Program-made: the position numbers and the translations under genes
Notes under the pieces: model-generated
What the model saw: the letters and a program-made list of their open reading frames with translations, nothing else
Told to the model about the DNA's origin: nothing
The model's database searches: none
Shown here: piece after piece, positions 40,323-51,300 of the stretch
Layout of the letters: each line of letters starts with the position of its first letter
Position numbering within the stretch: the first letter of the stretch is position 1
Assembly (NCBI GenBank): GCA_032358165.1
Contig: JAALGY010000017.1
Location: 2,046,001-2,110,000 of the forward strand
DNA length: 64,000 bases
Source of the DNA: Diplosphaera chodatii
Taxonomy: Eukaryota > Chlorophyta > Trebouxiophyceae > Prasiolales > Stichococcaceae
Direction of reading: 5' to 3'

Positions 40323-43300
40323 ATGGCTGATCCCAGCCCCGACGCAACACAGGATCACGGCGGTGCTATCAGCAGCTCAACAGCCAGGAGTGTGCCTGCC
40401 GAAACCTCCGATCTGAGCTCCGCCGGCACCGTCAGAGCGGCTCAGCTCCGGTCTGGTGGCCATGCGCCCCGGTCCCTCTCCCTGCCGAAGTTCCTCAGCG
40501 GCGGCGGCAGCGCCAGCGACCGCAGCAGCCCAACAGCGGCATCTGGTGGTGGCAGCGCATCCAGGCGCTGGCCGTTCGGCCGCAGCGGATCAAACAGCTC
40601 GCCCACAGCGTCTGGCAACACGGGCGACTCGCCGTTCGCGCAGTCCTCCGGTTCGTTGGGCGCCAGCAGCGGGCAGCGGCGGCAGACGGATGGCACAGCC
40701 GCAACAGGAGGCCGGCGGCGGTGGTCCTTCCGGCGCGGCAGCAGCGTCAACAGCGGAGCCAGTGGCAGTGTCCAGCCTCAGCAGGCAGAGGCAGAGGTAG
40801 ATGAAATTTCGCCAGATCAGGAGCAAGGTGCGGATGACTCGATCATGCGGATGGCCCAGAGGACATGACAGTTGCCGATTTACAGCATGCAACCGACGTA
40901 ACACTAACATCTGTCGTTCTACGGTGAAGCAGAGGAGACATGGGTAGACGTGGCATCGCCCAGCAGTGGCACGTTGAGCAACACCCTGTCCAATGGCCTG
41001 CCCTCCGATGAAGCGAGCAGCGCTGAGAGCAATCCTTCACCGCGGCATTCGTCAGAACAGGCAGATGTGGAGGATGACCCAGCAATGGTGGCGCCAAGTG
41101 ACAGCCGCAAGGCCAGCAGCAGGTGATCTTGCTTTCTCGGTGCCACAGAGCGGTGCCCAGTATGCTGACTCGTATGTTTAGCTGAGCAGCTATCAACGGA
41201 GGTGCGTGTGCAGACTCGGCAGAGACAGCCAGAAGCAAGGCTGCTGATGTCTATCAGCTTGTGCTGCTACAGGGGGGACACGTCCCTCTTTGTCACGCCG
41301 CGCGTCAGCAGCACCTCTGGGCACCCGCCCCAGGGCCTCCTTGCGGGCACACCAGCCAGCACGGACGTCACCTTCGATGATGCGCTGTCCAGCCCGTCTT
41401 TGGCCACATCTTCTGAGACCGGCGGCTTCGAGCCCGCCACCGCAGTGCCGCTGACACGGCCATCCTCAGCCCCGCTGCCGGGCCACAGCGCGGCTCTGTC
41501 TGCGCTCGCAGCCAGGCGCAGGGCCGTGCCCGGCAGAGCGCCACCTGTGGTCGGGGGCCGCTCTGGCAGCGGCGCAGGTGCCACCATCGGTGCAGATGGC
41601 TCCGGCATCACTGCTGGCAGCTTGCCACTGGACGCCACAGCCAGCGTGCCGCTTGCCAACGGCGTCGAGCCCACATGCGGTCAGCGGCTGGACGTCAGCA
41701 GGGCTGCCTCCGCACCGCAGCGGCCGCAGACTGCGCCCACTGCGGGCGCAGCCGCCGGCGCCACTGCAGCGCACCAAGCGGCTGGTGACCTTCTGGGCAC
41801 AGACCTGCATGGTCCTCGACCGTTGACCGTCTGGCATGGTTTGCATACCCCGCTTGTGTAGCATCTGCGACCAGGTCGCTCGCTCGCATGTGCTTATGTG
41901 GTGTGCCAAACCCTACATCCAACATGAACATGCCCCTGCAGGTGCTGGCGGCCACAGCGGGGCGCTGCTGCGCCTCAAGCAGCGGGCGGCCGTGCGGCGC
42001 TCCGGCAGCACGGTGTCGAGCGGGGCGGCGCAACCAGCGGGCGACCTGTCCATCACGTGCGCCTGTCACATGCCTCTGGCCCCCTTCTACGCGCATGTTG
42101 TCTGTGATCATGCGCAAACATGGCCAGCAGCGTTCAGATTGCAATCTCGGGGCAGGTGGTCAAGTGACCTCACCAGTGCACTGGCAGCGATGTATTTCTG
42201 TGGTGTTATCGTAGGGGTACTGCGGCACCCATGGCAGCCGCCGACCAGCGGCAGCGGCCAGCACAGCGGCGTGCGGCAGCTGCAGCACAGCCATCGGTGC
42301 CTGCCGCACCAGCCCCGCCCCGCACCGTGCAGTGGGCACACACTGTGACAGCGGCCTGGCTGCAGGTGTGCATCTGCCTCCCGCAGATCAGACTGATATT
42401 GTGCGGCTTCAGAGCAGGCTGGTGGCACAGGTTCAGCTGCCATTGGACAGCGGCTGAGCAGGGTGCACCTGTTGCTGCAGGGGGCGCTGGTGCGACGGGC
42501 CATGGAGGCCCCGCAGCTGCAGGCGCTCATCCAGGAGATCAAAGACATCGACGTCTTCCTGGCCGACTTTGCCAGCGACACGCACCCGGCAAGCGAATTT
42601 AGGCTTTAGGTTCCTTGCTCAAGACTACCTCTGTGCACTGCCCTGTCGCACACATTGCTGTGACCAGGCGGCCTGATGAGGGACACTCTTGACGCTCCCC
42701 CACAAATCAGCCACTGTGCGCCAACAGGCACAGGTTTCATGCGTGTCGCACTGTGGTCTTCCTCGCAGTCGCCGCGCCCAGATGAGGAGCTGCCGCGCCA
42801 GATGCGTGTGCGCAACGCTGCCCGCAAGGCGGACCTGGCCGCAGCGCTGCGGTCCCTGGGCTGTCAGCCAGACGGCGCTGCCCGTGCGGCGCGCAAACCA
42901 GCGGCTTCTCCAGCCAAGCCCAGCAGGCGCCCGGCGCTGCACTCAGCCTCCAGTTCCCCCGCCAAGGTGGAGACTGCTGTCCTTCGTGGGCATTGCCCTG
43001 GCAAGTCCCAGCAAGTGGTCATCTTGAATCTCACCATCGGGTTGCGCTACCCTTTCCAGCTCTCCAGCTCCGAAGGAGGTCACTGATGTAGTGACATTTA
43101 TAGATCATGCATGGTCTGAACAGGTTCATGTGTCGCACCGGGAGTGCAAAACGGCAATTGTGTGGTTGCAGCTGGACGCTCGCCCGGCTTCCCAATCGGC
43201 GTCACCGGCAGCACGGCCTGCGGCGCCCCGCCAAGGTGGCAGCATGCAGGGCCCCGCGCAGCAGCAGCGCCCCGGCAGTCCGCTCAAGCCGCGCCCTGGC

Positions 43301-45117
43301 AGCGGCGGCAGCGGCCGCAGGTGTGTTGCCCACACATGTGCTGCGGCATCGCTGGGTGTTCGTGTGACAGGCAACGATGCCAGACCGTCAACAAAAAAGC
43401 GCAACTGCACCGTGTGTCACTGCTGGCCACCGTGTTCAAAGAGATCTGCAATTGCACAGGTGAACACAGGCATCAGGTTGTTGCTGTTTCACATTCGCAG
43501 TGTGGATGCCAGCAGCCTCGGAGGGCGCCCAGCATCACCAGCGAAGGGGGTACGGCCGACCGCAGGCAGTCGGCAGCTTCTCGGCCTGAAGGGCAGCGAC
43601 GGCGGTGGCAGCGGCGGCGGCGGGGGCCCAGGCGCCGCCGATGGCATGCAGCCAGCGGTGCAGGGCCTGCACCTTGGTCGGCGGCCGGCAGCGGCGCCTG
43701 TTGAGCCGGCAGCTGTGCAGGCCGCAGGCCAGCACGTCAGCGTTGTGCAGCAGGCGGCCGCCCCCGCGCCGGCCCCCGCACCGCCTGCCAGGCAGGTGGC
43801 GCCTTGCTGACGCCCTGGTGGCGATGCCTACACCGAACTCACCCGGGCACCTTTCAGCAGCAAGTCAAACTCGCGTTGTCAGGCCCACTTGTGCTCTGTC
43901 ATACCATGCTCGCACAGCTGCCATCCTTTGTCTGAGCATTTTGCCCGCTGCTCTCCTCCAGGCTCGAGCCCAGCACGCCGGGCGATCAGAACGACCCTGG
44001 CACTAGCGCCCGCGACCCGGACGGCATGGACTCGGGACCGGCCAAGCCCTTCCTGCGGCGCCGCTCCCAGCGTGTCTCCACGGCCCGCAAGTGGGCTGCT
44101 AAACGGCCAGCAACCAAATGCTGAACTGGCTGCCAACATTCCGGCATTGAACGTCCACGCATGAAGTGCCGAGACAAGGACCACAGTGTGTGCCCTGCAG
44201 ACTGGATCTGTCGGCTATTAAACCGCGCACCAACACACGGCTGGAAGCCAACCTCATTCCCCGCAACAAGGCGCCCGCGCGCAGCAGCACCATGCTCTCC
44301 CGGCCCAGCACGCCCTCCAAGCGGGTGAGCGCGCCCCAGATATTCAGCAAGCCGGGCTTCCGCTTTGCGCCTTGGTTCTCTGCACATGTGGCCAGTTTGC
44401 ACCAAATGGTGATGCTGCACACTGCTGGGACATGAGCACTGCATAGACCCTGCCGATTGGACACACATGCTGTCCGCGCTCGGCAGGCCACACCGGCGCG
44501 GCGCATCAGCAGCAGCGGCGGTGTGCGGGTCGGCGGCAGCGGCCAGTCCAGCCGCGTCGCTTCGCCGCTGGGCAGCCCGGGCGGGCGGCGGCGCCCCGGC
44601 TGGGGCTCCGGCGCGATGCTGCCCGACACGCGACCGACGCCCCGCCGCGCCCCCACCGCCAAGCAGGTGCGCGCTGCCTTGCACCTTGCCATGTTGCCGT
44701 CGCCATGTCACCATCAACTCTCCACTGTGCTGGACACGCTGGATGGTGAAAGTCACCGCACACCCGGTGTAGTGCCTTGTTGTTTCTGTCCTTCGCAGTC
44801 CGCGTAATGACATCGACGCTCGCTGACTAATGACGCGCCTGCTTCGCTGTCAACCGCAGCCACTGCGCAGCAGCTACTCGATGCCCTCAACCAAGTCCCG
44901 GCTGCAAGAGGGTGCTGCCGACGGCAGCTGGGGCGCAAATGAGTACCTGGACGGTGTCACAGCGGCGCACGCAGATGTGCCGCCTTTTGGCGACCCGCTG
45001 CTGGGTGTCCCCGCGCCAGATGAGGACGAGGCGGGGCCCCTGGACGACCTGCTGAGCCAGGTCACGGACCTGCTGTCCCAGATGCACGAGCTGTGCCAGG
45101 ACGAGGAGGACGAGTAA
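40323..45117 (+). CDS. unknown large Ser/Pro/Ala-rich protein
   Basis: Not recognised. ATG at 40323; exons 40323-40827, 40933-41122, 41273-41811 and 41942-42056 join in frame, and further exons follow at about 42215-42350, 42390-42590, 42769-42990, 43190-43320, 43500-43810, 43962-44090, 44200-44325, 44488-44665 and 44860-45117. Most of the protein is disordered, with Ser/Gly/Pro runs, repeated Ser-Pro and Arg-Pro-x-Ser/Thr-Ala-Pro sites (RPSSAPL, RPQTAPT, SRPSTPSKR) and basic patches. One helical segment, GALVRRAMEAPQLQALIQEI, is followed by IDVFLADFA; the C-terminus is acidic and helical (DDLLSQVTDLLSQMHELCQDEEDE). The composition resembles cytoskeleton- or kinase-target proteins, but no family is claimed. 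One intron appears to use a GC donor. Later exon borders are approximate. Confidence 0.6.
42589..42768 (+). other. probable GC-AG intron (180 bp)
   Basis: The coding frame ...SDTHP is followed by GCAAGC, then runs into TAG before any GT appears; the next good exon starts after CTCGCAG at 42769 in matching phase (SPRPDEEL). A GC donor is the simplest reading; the alternative is that the gene ends here and another begins downstream. Confidence 0.5.
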
Positions 45118-45254
45118 GAGACAGGTAGCAGACTGCTTGGGGAATTGATGGGGGAAATTCTGAGGCTTTGGTTCGGTACATGATATCTGCTAACTATGCA
45201 GCCTTTGGTACATGATATGCTATATCTACTCCTGTGCAGCCGGCTGCGGACACT

Positions 45255-45259
45255 GTAAG
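45255..45259 (+). other. TGTAA polyadenylation signal of the Ser/Pro-rich gene
   Basis: TGTAA about 138 nt after the TAA at 45115-45117, within the 225-bp convergent gap. Confidence 0.4.
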
Positions 45260-45342
45260 GCATAACGATCACATCTCGCATATGCTGCTTGCACAGTGCG
45301 CCTGACGAAAATGTACACACCCCAAGACGTTGCCCAAGGTTG

Positions 45343-48300
45343 CTACAGGGCAACTCGGAAGACCAGCTCGTCCGCATGCTCGTACATCTCGTCCAGCGTC
45401 TCCGGGAACATGACGTCAGCGCAGCCCGCCCCCAGCAGCGCCATCTCCGCGATCTGCTGCACCGCCGCGCTGATGTCCTCGTCTGCCCCATCAGGAACAG
45501 CGTCCTCAGCACCTGCATCGTTGCAAGCATGCTATACTGATTTTGAATGTTGCACACGTATCAGCTACCCAGCTGAGCAACAGATGAGCACAGTGTTACT
45601 GTAACACTGCAGCTGCTTGTGCACACACCTGCGCCAAACAGCGTGTCGGTGGCGTTGCCGCCCGCCCGCAGCAGGGAGCGCATATGCTCGGCGCCGGCGC
45701 CCCGGTAGGCGTCCCTCGCCGCGCAGAACTTGATCAGCTCCCGCCAGCTGGCATCCTGCAATGCACGCTGCCAGATTCGACATACCCATGCAGTTCCTCT
45801 GGAGTGTATGTCAGCATCGTGCTCCATGCTTATATGACAAGGGATCTGCACCCAACATGGATGATGCTGGTGGCAAGACATGTCGCATCCGCAGTCATTC
45901 AGCCGGCACCTCCATGAGCAGCACAGGGTGGCCCACGACCACAAGGAGCGCCTTGGCGCGTGTGATGGCCACATTGAAGCGCTTGGGGTTGCGCCTGCAG
46001 ACCATCCACATACAACATATGCCGCCATACACCCGAGGGTACAATGACATGATTGAATTGGGCAAGCGCCGTTGAACGTGGCTCGTTGGTAACTGGAAAA
46101 GTCATCGTCCACCGTCGACCACGCCAAGCTGCTGCTCACCAGAACCCCAGGTGCACATCGTCCTGCTGAGCCTGCTGCTGCTGCTGCTGCTGCTGCGGGG
46201 CGGCAAGTTGGGGCGGCAGCGTCTCGGGTCGCGACAGCACCGTGGAAATGAAGATGATGCGCTCCTCCTGGCCCTGGTAGTCGTCCACGGTGCCCACCCG
46301 GATGGCACCCAGCCCGCGCTCCCGGAACAGCAGCCGGACCTTCTGCACCTGCAGCCCCCAACGAGACAGGGTCTACATGTCGTTGCATTTGCGCAAGTGG
46401 CTCTGCCGGCCAGCCACAGACCGTGCAGCAGTCTGTCAGCGCCGGTCGGACGCAGCAGTGCCGGCCACCTGCTTCCTGTAGGTGGCTATGACGCCGATGT
46501 CGCCGGCGCGGACCCCCGCCGCGCTGCGCGCATGCTGCTGCAGCAGGCCGGCCACCAGCCCCACCAGCACGGTCGCCTCGACGGGATTGAAGTACGAGGG
46601 CGCCTCCCCCTCCCGCATCTGGGCGCCTGCAGGTTGGCTGCACATATGTGGCGCTTGCTCACATGCCAGTAGTGTGGTCCTGTGCACATCAAGGTTTGAC
46701 AGCCCACACACATGAGCCTGCAGTGCGGTAGATGCTACATCCAACTCGGCTGAGTGTCGAACCTCAGAGGCAGGGTGTTGAGACTGTGAGATGCGCACCA
46801 CGCACGCCGTAGAAGAGGCATGATGCCGGCAGCAGGTCCTCGTCGAAGGCTTCCTGCGGGGCTGTGCTGCCATCTGCCTGGTCCCGCTGTACAGTGGCAG
46901 CTGCACCTGGATCTGGCGCAGCCTTCTGTCGTTGTTCTGCTGCCAACGCTGCCACTCTTTTGTGGCGGTCAACATTGGGTTCCCTGACTGGTGGAACAAA
47001 GTATGCTCAGGACGTCCTTATGTGCTGGAAAACCTACCTGTTGCTTGCGAGAGGTTCCACCGTGGGGCTCGGACCGAGTCTGGGCTGGCTGCTGCTACCA
47101 GTGATGACTGCATGGACCAAAGAGGTGTGCTTCAACAAAAGAGCTGGTTGCAGATGAATGTGCATGATCGCACAAGCGACTGTAACGCCCGTGATGCCTA
47201 CCTGGTAGAACATGCGCGATGGCAGCTCCAGCAGCTGCTGATGTGACCTGTAGTTGCGCACCAGCATGCCTGCAGCGTACAGCACACAATTAACAGAAGC
47301 ATCAGTGCTGCTCACACAGCACCGACAAGTCTACGCACGCGTGATTGTTGTATTCCGGCATGCAGCGCGCTTGTGTATAGACACAAAGCCAGCTGCTAAA
47401 CATCAGACTGGCCTGCGGAGCATCAGCTTACTGCTGGGCATGGCGAGGCCGCGCATAGCGTACTGCGACGCCAGCTGCTCGTGGTGTGCGATGAGTCGCT
47501 CCAGCAGCGAGGTCGCCAGCCCGCCACGCTGCGCATGCAGCGACCGCACCACCGGGCCCAGCTGCCTGCGCATCAGCACAATGGCTGCCCAGATGCAGCT
47601 CCCCACCATACTAGAGCTGATCGCGGCTCTGCTGTGTGCATGCTGCATTCGCTTCTGCAGGTGCAGGGGTTCATGGCCTGTACCAACGCCTGCAGGTATG
47701 CCATGGCACGGCGCACCTGGGGTCACCACACAGCATGACGCCGCCGCCCTCGGGCCCCAGCAGCGTGAGCGGCACCAGCGTCTCCGGCTCGATGGCCTGC
47801 CCGGCCTCATCTGCACGGCTCACAGGTGCTGGCAACGTCCGCATGTGTCTGGGAACTGGGCATTGAGCCATCCCAAATGCATGATGGAACGCTGTCCGAC
47901 TGCAACAAAGGAATGCAGAGCTAGGCACTGTTAGTGGCAATGCCCAGCTTGAACCGCACATATGTCAAGGCCTGAATTGCTTGCAAGCCTTATCATGAAA
48001 TAGGAGCCCTTGTTACCGATGAGCACGTCAGTGAAGGAGCCCTCTGCTGGCTGTTGCCTTGCAAATTCTGCATATGCGCCCTCCCGCAACAACCCTGACA
48101 AGCACTCGGTCTCATCAGATGCGTTTGCATGATTGGTTTTGGCAGTGAAGTGTGCTTGCTTTGCACAGCTGCTGCGCTGAGCATGACACAGGGCTCTGCA
48201 TGGCCGGAGAGTTGGCATATCCAGGCTGCATAGTGAGGGGGCTCCTCTAAACGTGCAATGCAAGAAAGGGTAGCACACCTGCGCCACTGCAGCTGGCGAC

Positions 48301-51300
48301 AATAATGCGAGCATTGCTGATCTGCTGCAAAGTTGGTAGCACAAACGATCTGACAGCCTCGTCCAATTTGCAGAAAGGCAGGGTATCATCCTTGGCCTGC
48401 ACGATAGCAGCAATGCTTCAGGTCTAGATCCTTATTCAATGCAGCATTTTAACTGCAGCACCAGGAGCCTTGGAGGCCCCAAGTGCTCAGACGGCATGCG
48501 TGTGACGTTTGCAAGGTGGTGATGAGGGTCCCTGCCTGTTGTGGAGGCCGCCGCGGGTCATTCAGCCGCAGCATGTCGCCCTGCTCGATGCCCGCCGCGG
48601 CCAGAGCACTCACGATGAGATCCGCACTGCAGGATGCAGGATGCACAGTCTGAGCATGGCGCATATGATCGAAGATCGTTGCCGGGCACTGCAAGTGCAG
48701 GTGCTTCTGCAGCACCTGTAGTTCAGAGGCGCACACAGCAGCAGCCGGGAGCTTGGCCTCGAGTAGAAAATCTGGACAAAGAACAAAGCTGCATTAGATG
48801 ACACACGTGCTTTGAGTTGTGAATGTCTTTGCGCCAACTCAGAGTTGATATGCCGTCAACTGAGAGTGTGCTGTCACCTGCAAAGCTGCCTCGACCAAAG
48901 TGACCTGCGCCACCAGCAGCAGGTGGTTGACAGCACGGTATCACCGGAAACTCACGGAAACATGACTGCTCACGCCAGCAACAGAGCACCCACCGTTTTG
49001 CCAGTGCCTGGTGGTCCGTTGAGGCAGAATATAACATTGCGTGGCATGCACAGCAGTGTGGCAACTGCTTGCCGCTGCTCGCTGTTCAACTGCCTGGAGC
49101 CATGCTCTCTCAGTGCATCCGCCACCTCGGCGACATTTGCTGCTGTCGGCATGGACTCCTGCACGGAGGTTGCATGCTTTATCACTTGAACAGTCAGAGT
49201 TTGATGTAGCACCATTTGTGAGTTGCCAACCAGTACGGGTGCACACACTCCCCATGATTGCTTTGCAACACTTGCGTGTACTCCTTCCAGCTTTGCATTG
49301 CATCTTACAACCGCGCACCACGCTGCTGTTTTGGCCAATTGCATCCGTGCACGCTTGCGGCAGGAGGTGCAGAAAGGGCATCTGTGTCGCGGCCCACAGT
49401 GCTGCATGCATGCGCCGGAAGGGGTTGCGGTCAAAACTGAACCGGACGTGAAACAGCACGTCCTTGGGCCAAAGCCTCAACCTGCAACAATGCCACACGA
49501 CATCACAGCTGTCGTCATGCAAGGCAGATGCATACATAGTGGTCTGGCTGTTGAATTCATTTCAGCATCGAAAATCGCTGTGCACTCTGCACTCCTGTGC
49601 AACGTGATCCGGTGCCCTCTTACCCCAGCCTGCCGCGATCGACGTGCTTCCAGAAGATGGGCGGCGGCACCAGCAGACAGGTTGTGCCATCTGCTGCCAG
49701 CAGCTGGGTGCCAAACTCGATGTCAGGGTACCCATCGCTTCGGATGTACAGCTTGTCGCCCGGCAGAAGATTTGGTCGGCCCTGTGCAGGGCATGAACAA
49801 TGAGCCACAACACAATACCCATCTCCAGACAACGATTGTGCAGCAACCATCTGCGCAGTCTGCGCAGCAAAATGGGCCGTTGGTAGTGACGGGGCTGTGT
49901 GCCCAGCACCCACGCCTGTCTTTCTTGCTGCCAGTAGGACCCACCTCTAGGATGCCCGGTGCAGTGAGGACAAGAAGCGTTGGCCAGGTGCCGTCGACTG
50001 GGCGCGCCAGCAGTGTCAAGCTGGGACCACGATATGTGGTTGCGGCCTCGCCGCTGGCAGGTCCTGGGTTCGCCTCCCACAGCTCACGCCGCCTGTATGC
50101 CATGCCTTTCTCCGCAAACACTGTCGCCCGCACCCGTACATTGAACAGGTCATACCTGCAAGTGCAACCAATGCTCAGCATCATAGAGCTGACAGACCCA
50201 CACAGTGGACATATTGGTGATGTAACGAGACATACAGGACGAGAAGCAAAGGAGCAACCGCTTGATGTCGACTTCCATGCACGCCTCCTCCACCAGCAGC
50301 AGACGGCTGAGGCGCTGCAGGTGCTGCCGGGTCGCAGTCTCGTCAGGGGTCCTGCTCGGGCTGCTGTCAACCAACGGCTGCAGCTCTGCCTGACGCAGTG
50401 CGATACAGGCCCTTCAGGCATTGTCCTGCCGCTGGCACCAGAACATGGTGCAGCAGAGGACATGGCGGATGCATGCTTTCCATCGTGATGGTGACGCCCA
50501 TTGACAAGCACACGATGATCCTCACAGCGACTTCAGCATACCATGCGGTGTGCTGCGAGTGTCGATTGCATCCAAGCTGGCTGCGAGTCGCTGACCAATG
50601 GCGCTGCATTCGGCCACTGCTGCTGCACCCTGCGATGTATTGGATCGTGCTGTTTCTGCACACTATCTACAAGCATCTGTGACCACACAATGCCAGTATG
50701 CTGAAAGCTCACATATAATCCGGTGTCGTGCATTTCCCACTCATCAGTCTTGCCGACTGGAGTGGGAGACTCCATGACTGCTGATGTCGAGCATCACCTA
50801 CCCACCCTGTTAACAGTCTGCTGAATGGGTCATGTGCATGCTGCCATTGCCCTGTCTTCGTGTCGAACAGCCTGCGAAGCTGCGCGCTCACAAACACCTT
50901 GGCATCTGCGCTGAGCATGCTGTCAAATGTCCGGAGGTTGTCTACCAGAGCCATAGTCACTCGTCGACCTACAGCAGAATGTCACAAATGCACATCAGAT
51001 GCCAGCTACCTGCTGAACTGAGCATGTGACAGTAGCTGATGAAGCAGCACAGAATGGAGCGCATATTGTGCTATGCAAGTTGCTGTGCCTGCATCTGCAT
51101 AATAGCCACGCAATGGTACTGTTTTAGCAGAAGGTGTATCTGGCCAATGCACAGGAACACGGTCACAATGAAGCGTCCCCACCAATGACAACAGCCAGAT
51201 AGCCAGGTAACCCAGGCACTGCACAGCGGCATGGAAGCGGCACGTCCATCGCGAGTGCTGTCGGCACTAACAGTGTGAAGAGCAGCAGCTGCTGAAACAC

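Noticed and set aside
45561..46643. A 360-codon minus-strand open frame
   Set aside because: It is in a different frame from the conserved helicase motifs V and VI in the same stretch, so it is a shadow of the SDE3-like exons.
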